Origin: Symbiodinium natans
Taxonomy: Eukaryota; Sar; Dinophyceae; Suessiales; Symbiodiniaceae
Assembly (NCBI GenBank): GCA_905221605.1
Contig: CAJNDS010002368.1
Coordinates: forward strand, 884,511-948,510
Reading direction: 5' to 3'
DNA length: 64,000 nucleotides
Made by a program: the position numbers and the translations under genes. Position 1 is the first letter of the stretch, and every line of letters begins with the position of its first letter. Under the pieces are notes generated by a model, which was not told the DNA's origin, did no database searches, and saw nothing but the letters and a program-made list of their open reading frames with translations. Shown one piece after another: positions 45,001-57,000 of the stretch.

Positions 45001-48000
45001 GGAAGACCTCCGTACCCTGGGAGATGCCCAGGAGGAACCTGGGAAGCGGCACGTGGGGTTTCAAGGATTGGGGTTTAGAGGTTTAGGGGTTGTAGGGGTT
45101 TAGGGGTTTGAGAGTTTAGGGGCTCAGGGGTTTAGGAGTTGAGGGGAACTGGGGGTTGGGGGTTGAGGGCTTTCGGGGTTGAGGGGTTTGGGGGTTAGGG
45201 GTTTGGGGGTTTGGGGTTGAGGGCTGAGGGCAAGGGAGGAGATTCAAAGCCTTGTCGTCCAGTCGTCGAGGCGAGAGATCAAGTCTCGCGGCTCCAGGAA
45301 GTACTCGGGGCTCCAGGTCTCCCATCCTGCCAAGCGCATCTGCTTGAGCGCAGTCGGCATCGCGTCGTTGACCTTCGCGGACTGCTGCTGAGACAAGAGT
45401 GACCAGCTTTCTTTGGCGCCGCGACTTTGCTGGTTGACCTGAACCCTGAACTCTAAACCCTTGAACTCAACCCTTAAACCCTTCCGCCACTAAACCCCAT
45501 ACCCAAGACCCTCAACAATATAGTCAACACGAAACTGAAAACCCCATATCCTACACCCCCCAAACCCCCAAAACCCCCCAAAAACCCGAAGCCCCTAAAT
45601 GCTAAGCCCTTGCAAGCCCCCTGAACAAGCCCCTAAACCCCAAGCCCTAAGCCCTAATCCCTAAACCCTAAACCCGAAACCCTAAACCCTAAACCCTACT
45701 CAACAAACCCAAAAAAAAAACCATCAGCAAGGGATGCGCCGGGCCGCGTAGCCAAGCCAGGGGGGTGGAACCGCGCAGGGTTCTTCGGCACCACCTGGGT
45801 TTTGGGGTTTAAGGTTGAGGGTTGAGGGTTTAGGGTTCAGGGTTCAGGGCTTCAGGGTTCAGGGATTCTTGGGCACAGCCTGGCGCTTTGGGGTTTTGGG
45901 GTTAAGGATGTTAGGTCTAGGGATTGTTTTCTGGGCTTCTTTGGGGGGGGGGGGGGGTGTTGGGGTTTAGCTTTTTGAGGGTTTGGGAGTTGGGCTGGGC
46001 TTTGGCTTTTAAGGATTTAGGGTCTAGGGTTTTTGCTATAGGGTTTTGGGTTTTCGGATATTGTTTCTAAGGGTTTAGGGTTTTATTTTTTAGGGTTTAG
46101 GGTTTGGGTCTAAGGGTTTAGGGTTTAGGGGTTCTTGGGCACTACCTGGGCTTTGGGTATGGGCTTTTCAGGCTTGAGGTGGCCTGCCTAAACCCTAAAC
46201 CCTAAACCCTATGAACCCTGAACCCTATGAACCCTGAACCCTGAACCCTACACCCTAAACCGTTTAGGGCTTAAACAGGGCTTAGGGCTTAGGGGTTGCG
46301 GGGTTGAGGGACTCTTGGGTATGACCTGAGAGGATCATGGGGTCGTTGAGGGCTAGCTTGAATAATAACTACCAAACACTTCACGCGGATCCGTGTCAGT
46401 GGCATCACTGATTGTCCTTCAGCGCTGGGTTCTCCGAAGGTCCTGCCATCTGAAAGTCGTCTACATACACGGCCAAGAGCCACTCGCGTAGTTTTGCGTG
46501 GTGAAAAGATAGACTGCGAAATCTCGGGAAGTACCGTGCCAACCTGGTGTTCGTCAACTGCTTTGTGCAGTGTTGCTCCCAGATTCCACCAGAGTCCAGA
46601 TGGACATCCAGCGCCAGCATGGAAGGGCACACTGGGTCCTTGTAGCCGCGCCACTCTTTAGGGTTTAGGGTTTAGGATTTAGGGTTTAGGGTTTAGGGTT
46701 TAGGGTTTAGGGTTTAGGGTTCAGGGTTCAGGGTTCAGGGTTCAGGGTTTAGGGTTTAGGGTTTAGGGTTTAGGGTTTAGGGTTTAGGGTTTAGGGTTTA
46801 GGGTTTAGGCAATCTGGCCCACGTCTCCATACCCTTGAACAATGCCTGCGTGTATGCCTGCTCTGGTTTAAGATCTGGGGTAGCGGGTTTAGGCTGAAAT
46901 CCCTCATGTGAGCGGCTTCAGGGCCGCCTACAACACTTTCAGTTCTCTAAGTTGAGGCTCTTGAGGGAGTTTTTAGGGTTCTTGAGACTCAGGCCTCGGT
47001 TTAAGGTTCACAGTTTTCGGGTTTTAAGCTGAGGGTCCTACATCTGTCGGGTTCCTTGTACGGATTTAAGGGAAGTGTGGGGGGCCCGAATTTTTCTGGA
47101 CGTTTTGGACGCACTGGTGAATCCTAAGGAACACCCAAACCTTCAACCTGAAAAACACCCCAACCCTAAACCCCTCAACCCCCCAAAAAAAACCCAAGTA
47201 GACCCCCTCTTGAGATCCCATAAGGTTACTTCTGAACCCAAGAAGGTTGAGGATTTAGGGTTTAGGAGAAGAGTTTTGGGGTTTGCAGTTTGGGGTTTGG
47301 GTTGAGAATCTGGAGCGGAGCAGATTTAATATTTTCCTTGCTCCTCAGAAAACTAGGCAAATGAAAAAAGTGTACGCTTTTGCTGCTTTGATGTAATGCG
47401 GTTACCCTGAACCCTAACCCTAAACCCTAAACCCTAAGCCCCCAAACCGCAACTGGCCAAGAGGCATCACTAGCCTTGGGGCTTTCGGTTTAGGGTTAAC
47501 TCGTCGTTCAGGGGTGGTGGGGGGGAGCGGGGGAGGGCTTCTCGGGTTGAGGGCTTACGGGGCCCATGGCGACATAGTCTGGGAAGCGCGCGTAGTAGTT
47601 CTCCGTCAGCATCCAGTCGTGAGTGACCTGTGCAGTGACATGACGAGCGTGTGACAAGGCACCTGTGGAAGGGCTTAGGGTTTAGGGTTTAGGCTCTATT
47701 TAGGGTTTAGGGTTTAGGGTTTAGGGTTTAGGGTTTAGGGTTTAGGGTTTAGGGTTTAGGGTTTAGGGTTTAGGGTTTAGAGTTTAGAGAGCTTGAAAAC
47801 TGAAAAATGCTTTTGAACATGTGAACTATACAAAAATTCCAGATCAATTACGACAATGACACCGCTACATTCAAAAGCAGCGATTTGCCAACTCCCGGCA
47901 ACAAGTCGTGAGTCCTCCTATGACAGATTCTTGAAGTGTGCCAATTCGGCTACTTCTGCATCTCACCCCGTTGCACGAAGTGAAGGACCAACAAGTCGTG

Positions 48001-51000
48001 GGCTGCAATGTAGATGAATCTGAACGTAGCGTCCTCGATTGCTGAACTATGTGCTCTCTCTGCCCTTCGGAGGTGAACAGCTACACGCGCGGCACATGTA
48101 CATGCCATGTAAACAAAGCTCGGCACCTCATGCTGGATTTTCCGCATGCTCACAAACTACTAAAAAAGCACAGCCTATCTGAAGAAAGAAACTCGACCAG
48201 ACTACGAAGACGTTGTGTTTAGGGACTCCCTTTAGAGGAACACGTGTCATAAGATTCCCAAGAAAGGGCCCGGACCGCGAACCTGGAGGCGCTAATTCGA
48301 CTCCGAAAGCCCCTAACCCTAAACCCTAAACCCTAAACCCCGAAAGCACCTGTGACCCGAAGAAAGAAGTTTGCTCGCCACACGTGCCAAGGCAGCGGCC
48401 ATGAAGCCCGTGGTGTGGGATGCTTCCTGGAAGTGCATGGAGGTTTAGGGCTTAGGGTTCAGGGTTTAGGGTTTCGGGTTTAGGGTTTAGGGTTTAGGGT
48501 TTAGGGTTTAGGGTTTCGGGTGTAGGGTTACGTTCTATAGTCTTTGCAGAGTTTTGTAGCGTTTGCAGGTGTAGGCACCGTAACTTAGAACTTAGAACCC
48601 TAAATGTTGATCATCCCCCCTGAAACGTATCAACTTACTGACTCTTAGTAGGCTTCCCCTGTGCAAGACACCACACGCCTGCCATGGGTTCAAGCTCAGA
48701 CTCCACTGCTTGTGACATGTTCATAGGTTTAGGGTTTTCGTTTTGGGGTTTAGGGCTTAAGGGCCGTCGCAGGGTGAAGGCCTGAAGAGCTTCAGGCCTT
48801 GGGGCGTTAAGGGTCGAAGGGTTTACATCTGAGGGATCCCTCTTCTAGGTTCGCAGCTCAAGTATAGGATTTGAGGTTTAGGGTGGGGTCATAAGTGCAG
48901 TACAATATAGCTAGTAACCCTACTTATAACGCCCGTGAACCGAACAGATTTGCATGCAAAGACCAGAACTCCCAAAATCCTTTCAGCCCTAAGCCCAAAG
49001 TCCTGACACCCTGAAGCCTTCCCAACCAAAAACTCACAAGCGAAAATCCCTGAACCCGACAGCCTCAAACACGCTACGGGTTTCAAAGGTTTGGGGGGGG
49101 GGGGGGGGGGGGGGGGCAGGGGGCTTTCGGATGGATAAGCCTTACCAGAGCCAATAAGTTGAAGGGGAAATAGGGTCCTCAAGCACCCCCTGCGAGGCAG
49201 CCTAAAGCCCTAAACCTAAACCCTGAAGGCCTAAGGCTCGCTTGGATGAAACAGGTCAAAGCTTCCCCAACCAGATTGCCCGCTTCGTCATACTCGCGAA
49301 ACCTCAGCAAGGAACATCAGGCAGTGTCTGGAGCAGTGCGGCGAATTTGGGGTTTAAGGTTAGGGGTTTGGCAGAGGAATTGAGGGTTAGGCTTTAGGGT
49401 TTGGGGTTGAGGGTTTAGGGGTTTAAGTATAGGATTTGGGGGTAAGGCTTTAGAGTTTGAGGTTTAGGGTTTTGAATTTGGGCTTTGATGCACTGACGAA
49501 GTTTTGAAAGGTTGCGTTTGGGATTTAAAGTTGAGGGTTTTGAGTTTATAGTTTAGGGTTTGGGTTTGGGTCCCCTTCAGCACCTGAGCTTGTGATCAAA
49601 ACTGCTCCGAAAAGGAACTCGGCTTCAAGTTTGAGTATACCTGGAACTCTCTATTTGGGTAAAGCTTTCTGGGGTCATGCCTTAAAAGGATAATCTCCAC
49701 CAAGCTGCAGGCACAAAGAGCCCCATCAAGGCCAAGAACATGACCCTAAACCCTCAACCCTAAACCCTAAACCCGAATCCTAAACCCTAAACCCCTAAAC
49801 CCCTAACCCCCTAAACCCCAAAACCTAAATCCCACCCCCCAATCGCTTAAACCCCTAACGCCATGACCCTAAACCCTCAACCCTAAACCCTAATCCGAAA
49901 CCCTGAACCCTAACCCCTAAACCCCGAAACCCCTAAACCCCTAATGTCCCTGCTTTTGCACTGCTGAGCCCTCCACAGCAACCTCAACCCCTAAACCCCA
50001 AACCCTAATCCTAAGCCCTAAACCCTAATCCTAAACCCCAAACCCCTAAACCCCTAAACCCCTAAACCCCAAAAACCCCTAAACCCCAAAAACCCCTAAA
50101 CCCCCTAAACCCCTAAACCCCCTAAACCCCTAAACCCCTAAACCCCTAAACCCCCAAACCCCTAAACCCCTAAACCCCTAAACCCCTTAACCCCTAAACC
50201 CCTGAGGGCTCCACAGCAGCCTGGTTGCCAGCGTCTCCTTCGGATCGTTCACGTAGGTGGTGGATGCGAAGACCAGGCCTCTCAAAAGAGCAGATTTGTT
50301 TTAGGGGGGTTAGGGTTTAGGGGTTTAGCGGTTTAGGGGTTAAGGGTTTTAGGGTTTAGGGTTTCGGGTTAAGGTTTCAGGATTTGTAAGCCTCGCAAAA
50401 GAGCGCAAGACAACGTGGCGGCCTTTAGGGTTCAGGGTTTACTTGGGGTTCAAGGTTTAGGGCAGTTTAGGGCTTAGGGTGCCAGGGCCTTCGTAGGGTC
50501 TGCACACCCGAACAAGGAGGCATGCAAATCAATAGGCTTCTCCAGCTTGGACTGGGCTGTCGGCTTGCTTTTAAATCGGCGGTTATGCAAGTTGCCCTGA
50601 GCCCAAAGTCCGTAATCCAACCCCCAACACCCTAATCCAAAAAAGACCTAAACTCTAAACCCTACCCCCACATCCCTATACAAACCCTATACACACCCCA
50701 TATAAACCCTAAACCCGAACCCCCAGATATCCCTAAACCCTCAAAGAACACGAGCCAAGAGAAGCGAGGCCCGGGCGGCCCCGCGACGGATCCCGCCGGG
50801 TGTGGGCCAGCCACTTCTCACCTGCGGGAGTTGAGGAATTGAGGCTTTTTAGGGTGACGGTTTAAGGTGTGTTTGGGCTTGTTAGGGCCTGTTGTTGCTT
50901 GTTAGGGCTTGTGAGGTCTCAAGGTTTAGGGTTCAGGGTTACGGCTTAGGGTTTGCCAGGGCTTGTTAAGGTTTCGGATTTGGGATTTAGGGTTTGGGGT

Positions 51001-54000
51001 TTAGGGTTTAGGGTTTAGGGTTTCGGGGAGCTTGATTTAGGGTTTAGGGTTTAGGGTTTCGGGGAGCTTGATTTAGGGTTTAGGGTTTAGGGTTTAGGGT
51101 TTAGGGTTTAGGGTTTAGGGTTTAGGGTTTAGGGTTTAGGGTTTAGGGTTTAGGGTTTAGGGTTTAGGGTTTAGGGTTTAGGGTTTAGGGTTTAGGTTTA
51201 AGGGTTTAGGGTTTAGGGTTTAGGGTTTAGGGTTTAGGGTTTAGGGTTTAGGGTTTAGGGTTTAGGGTTTAGGGTTTAGGGTTTAGGGTTTAGGGTTTAG
51301 GGTTTAGGGTTTAGGGTTTAGGGTTTAGGGTTTAGGGAATTCTCAGGTGATGGCGCAGCCGATAAGCACTGCCCATGCGCTTCTGTCGCTCCACTGTCAT
51401 GTCCTGCAATTGCCTTGGCATGAAAGGAATCTCAGCTGTACGCTCTTGAAGTTCGCGTGCACGTTCTCGACAAGCCAGCAATTTCTGAACTCAAAGTTGT
51501 TGACTCGCGCTTCCAAAGCAACAATGCAATCATCTGCATTGTTGTGCTTACGGTTCCCCTTCCACGAGATCGGAACTGGAGACGATTCATCACTCGAGCA
51601 GGCTTAGCGGTTCGTCAGCACGGGGACTGTTCAAAGAGGAGCCTCTTGAGCACAGCATGTTTCAAAAATTTCCTTCTCCTTCAATCGGCTTTTCGATTCG
51701 GTCACCTGCGAAATGAAAGATCCTGTTATCAAGCATGCAGTTCGGCTTAAGCAAGACAAGGTTTTGCAAAGAAAACACCTTAAACACAAGCCACTAAAAG
51801 CACCAAAGATCTTCTGCAGGCACTCGAAACGCAGCTTCTGGCCCAACTCCCGCTGTTTTTTTCAATTTTTGTCGTGCGGCCCAAAAACTCCACCCATTTG
51901 GAATTCTCTTTTCCTCTCTTCTTCTACAGGCTTCGGAGGACAACAAGAAACAAGGTGGCTGAATTCAGAACAATTCTCTTCTCCTCTCTTCTTCTACAGG
52001 CTTCGCAGGACGAGAAACAAGGTCGAGTGGATCTGCGATAGAGTGGAATTTAGAACTGTTCTCTTCACCTCTCTTGATGGGCCCATCACCTTTGCTCAAA
52101 GGCGGGCTTAAGGGGGGGCTTAAGGGGGGGCTTAAGGGGGGGAGGGGGCTTAAGGGGGGCTTAAGGGGGGGGCAAAGGGGGGGGCTTTGAAGAAGACCTT
52201 TTGAAAGGGGCTTCAAAGGGGGCTTAAAGGGGGCTTAAAGGGGGGGACTTAAGGGGGAGCTTAAGGGGCGGCTTAAGGGGGGGCTTAAGGGGGGGCTTAA
52301 GGGGGGCTTAAGGGGGGCTTAAGCCGAGTCTTGTGAAAACGCAGCGCTTTCACCTGTAATGATTCTGGGGGCCTACTTGCTCGGACTCCCCTTCAGACAG
52401 CAGCTTCGGCCTGTAGTGTCGCCGCAGCTCACTGTCATCTTGCCCATGTAACTTTCTGGTGTGTGGGTAGTGTAGTAGCAGATCACTGTCGCTATTGCTT
52501 GATTTGACCACAGCTCTCGTCTGCTCGTCAGGTCGTGTTGTACATTTTACGAGCAATGAGGATGATTCGATTTGCTCAAAAAGAGCATGGTTCAGAAGAG
52601 CCAGAGAAAGCTCAGATAGAGCTCCGGAGCGACGGTGAGAAACACCAAAGTAGCGTGATTGCTGTTGAGCTGGGAAGCTTGTTGTTTGACAAACAGCCTG
52701 ATCGACTGAGTGTGTGTTGAGCGAAACAACCGGATTCGTGTCCCTTTTCTGACCTCGAGCCGAGTGGGATAGTGCCCGTGAGTGTCATTTTGGCAGTGTC
52801 CCGTCGCCATGACGAGTTCGGATTCTGGTTCTGAGAGCTCACATGCGGAAACTTCGAGCTCACTTCAGAGCCGACACGCCCCAGAAAGCGAGAGAAAAAG
52901 TCGAAGGCCTCGAAGAAGTCCAGAAAGGACAAGAAGAAGGGATCGAGCAAGAAGAAGCATGAGAAGCATGCGAAGGCCAAAAAGTCCAAGAAGGACAAAA
53001 AGAAGAAAGACAAGAAGTCGGAGGACGAGCTCCCTGCGAGAGGGGAGCCTGAAAAGAGATGGCAAAGCTGGAAGTGGGGAAACCAGAGTTCCGGCTCAGA
53101 CTGGAAGAAGAAGTCCGATGATGACGGCTCTTGGAAGGGTGATGATTGGAAGAGCCAGCGAGGATGGAACAGCGGAGGAGGCTGGAAACAGTCCAATTGT
53201 AATTGGAAAAGGGGGTACGGAGCTCCAAAAGGACAAACCCCAAAGATCAAGGCTCGCCCGAGCACCAAAGATGATTAGGGTTTAGGGTTTAGGGTTTAGG
53301 GTTTAGGGTTTAGGGTTTAGGGTTTAGGGTTTAGGGTTTAGGGTTTAGGGTTTAGGGTTTAGGGTTTAGGGTTTAGGGTTTAGGGTTTAGGGTTTAGGGT
53401 ATGAAGCTCCTAATACATCGCAGTTGTACCCACAACGTCACAGCCTTCGGAGGACTTGGCATTAGGCAACCGTAAACCCTAAACCCCAGCCCCTAAGCCC
53501 TAAGTCTAAATATGCCGGCCCTCCCCAGGTGTCAGGAGCTTGCAGGCTTCCACCTAAACCCCAAACCCAGACCCCGAACCTTAAACCCCGGAACCCCCCA
53601 AACCCTAACCCCTAAACCTAGACCCGGAACCCTAACCCCTAACCCCTAACCCCTAAACCTAGACCCCGAACCCTAGCCCCTAACCCCTAAATCCTTAAAG
53701 CCCCCCCCCCCCCCCCCCCACGCCGCGCCTGCCAAGCCTTCGTAGTCCGCAGGGCCCAAGGTCTCCAAGCTAGAGCCGTCCTTGGGTTCAGGGTCTAGGG
53801 CTTAGGGGTTCGAAAATATTTTTAAAAAAATTCAGGGTTCAGGGGTTTAGGGTTTAGGGTTTTAGGGCTTTGGGGGTTCAGCACTTCAGGGCTGTAGGAT
53901 GTTAGGGCTTTAGGGCTTCAGGGCTTTAGGGTTTAGGGATTTCGGGTTTTAGGGCTTCAGCACTTCACTTCTGTAGGGTTGTAGGGTTTTAATTGGGGCT

Positions 54001-57000
54001 TTCGGGCTTTTCGGGCTTTCTTGAGGGCTGTAGCTGCAGGCCTCTAAACCAGCCTAAACCCTAAATCCCCAAAGCCTGCAGCCGAAAACGTTTCAGGGCT
54101 GCAGATGCAGGATTTGGCGACTTAAGGGCTTCCTAAACCCTGAACCCTGAACCTCATAACCCGAAGATGCTTTGGGTTCAGGGTTTAGGGTCTAGGGTTC
54201 GGGTTCAGGGTTTCGGGTTTCGGGCTGTTGGCAGGCAGGAGTCCAGGGCCATTGGCGTGTCGTTGTCACCTGGCAAGATGGTACTTAGAGGGCTGAATGC
54301 TTGCATTCTTGCGGGCTGAGGTTTGGGCACAGGGCACAGAATCCGTTGGGAGAGCACAGAATGCGTTGGGAGCCAGGGATTGAGGGACAGTAGAAGCTTC
54401 GCTGCAATTCCGACGAGTTGCCATGGCCGCGAAGAGAAAGACGGCGCAAACTCTCATCTTAGGGTTCCAAGTTTGAAGGTCCCCCTAAACCCCAGCTCCC
54501 ACGCAAACTTCTAGGGGGTACATTACGGGCACTTAACTTGGGGTCCTTGTATCCTTTAAGGCTTCTCCCCAAAAAGGTCTCAAGGGGCCACAGGCATCAG
54601 AGCTCGCGTAGCTTACAAAAGCGGAACATGTCCAACGGTGGAGCTCCCAAAACGTTCCCAGGCTGTATGGGGCAAGGGCTTACCGTAATTAAACCCTAAA
54701 CCCTAGACCCTAAACCCTCAACACTAAACCCTACACCCTAAAACCCCAAAGTGCAGATACAGCCCTGCCTGAACACAGCAGCACCGGCTTCTGCTGCGCA
54801 GCGGGCGGCCAGGGCCTCGCCACAGATTGGCACAGTTTTTTTTTTTTTTGTGGGGGGGGGGGGGGGGAGGAAGACCTAAACCATTAACCCCGAAGTCCTG
54901 GCTCAGGTAGAGTCCCATGAAAAGCCAAAACCCTCAAACCCCGGAGCCATGTCGGGCTTCTCCAAGCGCACTGCGTTCTCAGGTAGGCCCCCACCCTAAA
55001 CCCCAAACCCTGAACCCTCCAAACCCTAAACCCCAAATCAGTAGCCCTAAACCCCAAACCCTAAACCCTCTCAACCCTAAACCCTGAACCCTACATCACA
55101 CTAAACCCTCAAAGATCCTGAAGCCCCCTTTGCACGGACCCGACCCCCGACCTGCACGTGAGGTTCGCCGTCTCGCGGCTCCTGGGCGACAAGGCCTGGG
55201 ATGGTCTTTTTAGGGTTTAGGGTTTAGGGTTTAGGGTTTAGGGTTTAGGGTTTAGGGTTTAGGGTTTAGGGTTTAGGGTTTAGGGTTTAGGGTTTAGGGT
55301 TTAGGGTTTAGGGTTTAGGGTTTAGGGTTTAGGGTTTAGTTGTGGTCGTTTTGGGGGGTTGGATTAGGGCATTGCCCACGTTTGGGGGGTGTAATCTGTT
55401 CTCCCACCACGTTCACTTCCCAAGCACTGACACGAGAAGCGCAAGAATCTTTGCTCCTCTTCGACATCATGAACCAGGTGCGCGCTTTAAGAACCGTTGT
55501 CTACTTCATACTCAAAGTGCCCCACCCCCCGTAGTTCAGGAATATAAATATGGCTTTTATTCATCATCACGGCCTCTGTATACACTTGAGGGATTCCCCT
55601 ATGCACAACAGAACTGATTTGAATGAACAAATGTTTGCAAGCGTCTCGTGCGCGCTTCACCAAGCGCTGCTCGTGGTGCTCTTGCACACGAGCACGATGC
55701 TCCGGAGTGAGATCCTTGCACAATCCTGCCAGCCATCGGCGGTAGTTGCTCCGGAGGACTGTGGGCTTCACCCGGAGGCCGAAAGCGCGTCATTTTCGTG
55801 CGGATTTTGCACACCTGCATGAAGAGGACGGGCCAAGCAAAGCCCCGCGCACCTTCACGGTCTTTGCAAGCATCTGCAGGCCCGCCTACCCTTGAGGAGG
55901 TAGACATCCCTGTGTGGCGGTTGCTCAGCAGGATACGTGCTTACCACGGTTCGAGCTGCATGCCACAGCAACACACATCCTGAAAAATCCATTGTCCAAA
56001 GATTGTCCACTTCAAAGCTCCCCCCCAAATGCGCCGCCTGGGTAACAGGTGGTAGCTTTGGCAGCTTCTCCAAAGTATGGCGTCTTCGGGGTCCCTGTTG
56101 CAACACGGCCCCTTATGACCTCAAGCATCCAACAAGGATGCAAACCTCAACAGCCCCCAGCTGCATCGTTTGCAACGAGGATAGCGAGGGGATCGATACG
56201 AAACCCGGTATACTCAGTAAAGACAACTTCTAAGCCTCAAGCCCCAACACCCTCAAAAGAAAAGGCAACCCCTTATTCTGGATAGCTGGGGGTTGACCAC
56301 TGATCCCTGAACCCTAGAACCCTATAACCCTAGAACCCCATAACCCTGAAACCCTGAACCCCTGAACCGCAAGCTCGGGTGTCTTAAACCCAGGCCCCTG
56401 AACCCTGAGCCCTCCCTACAAAGAGTGCCGCCCGCGGCGCATTCAGCAAGCCCAGGGGGAGGTCGAAGTCCACCACGTTGGAGAAGACTCCTGGGAGGGC
56501 TGGATTTAGGGTTTGGGGGTTTGGGGGCTTCTGAGGGTGGAGGGTTTAGGGTTTAGGGTTTAAGGTTTAGGGTTTAGGGTGTAGGGTTTGAGGGTCTAGG
56601 GAAGACTCACTGGGTTTCGGGTTTTGGGGTCTAGGGTTTAGGACTCAGGGTTGGGGGCTTAGAGTGTAGGGTTTTGAAGGGTTCAGGGTTGAGGGCTTAG
56701 GGTTGAGGGTTTGGGGTTGAGAGCTTCAGGGTTGGGGGTTTAAGGGTGTAAGGGGTTAAGGGTTTAAGGGTTTAAGGGTTTAAGGGTTTAAGGGTCTAAG
56801 GGTCTAAGGGTTTAAGGGTCTAAGGGTTTAAGGGTTTGAGGGTTTAAGGGTTTAAGGGTTTAAGGGTTTAAGGGTTTAAGGGTTTAAGGGTGTAAGGGTT
56901 TAAGGGTTTAAGGGTTTAAGGGTTTAAGGGTTTAAGGGTTTAAGGGTTTAAGGGTTTAAGGGTTTAAGGGTGGCTTTCAGGTTGTTGAAGTTCTGCCGTG

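Noticed and set aside
51347-51750. Plus-strand ORFs of 86 and 97 codons
   Set aside because: The minus strand shows better coding character, a GTAAGC...TTCAG intron and a matching second exon.
52612-53268. 218-codon minus-strand ORF, the longest in the window
   Set aside because: It is antisense to the Lys/Glu/Trp-rich plus-strand frame; its F/S/L-rich composition is typical of such shadows.
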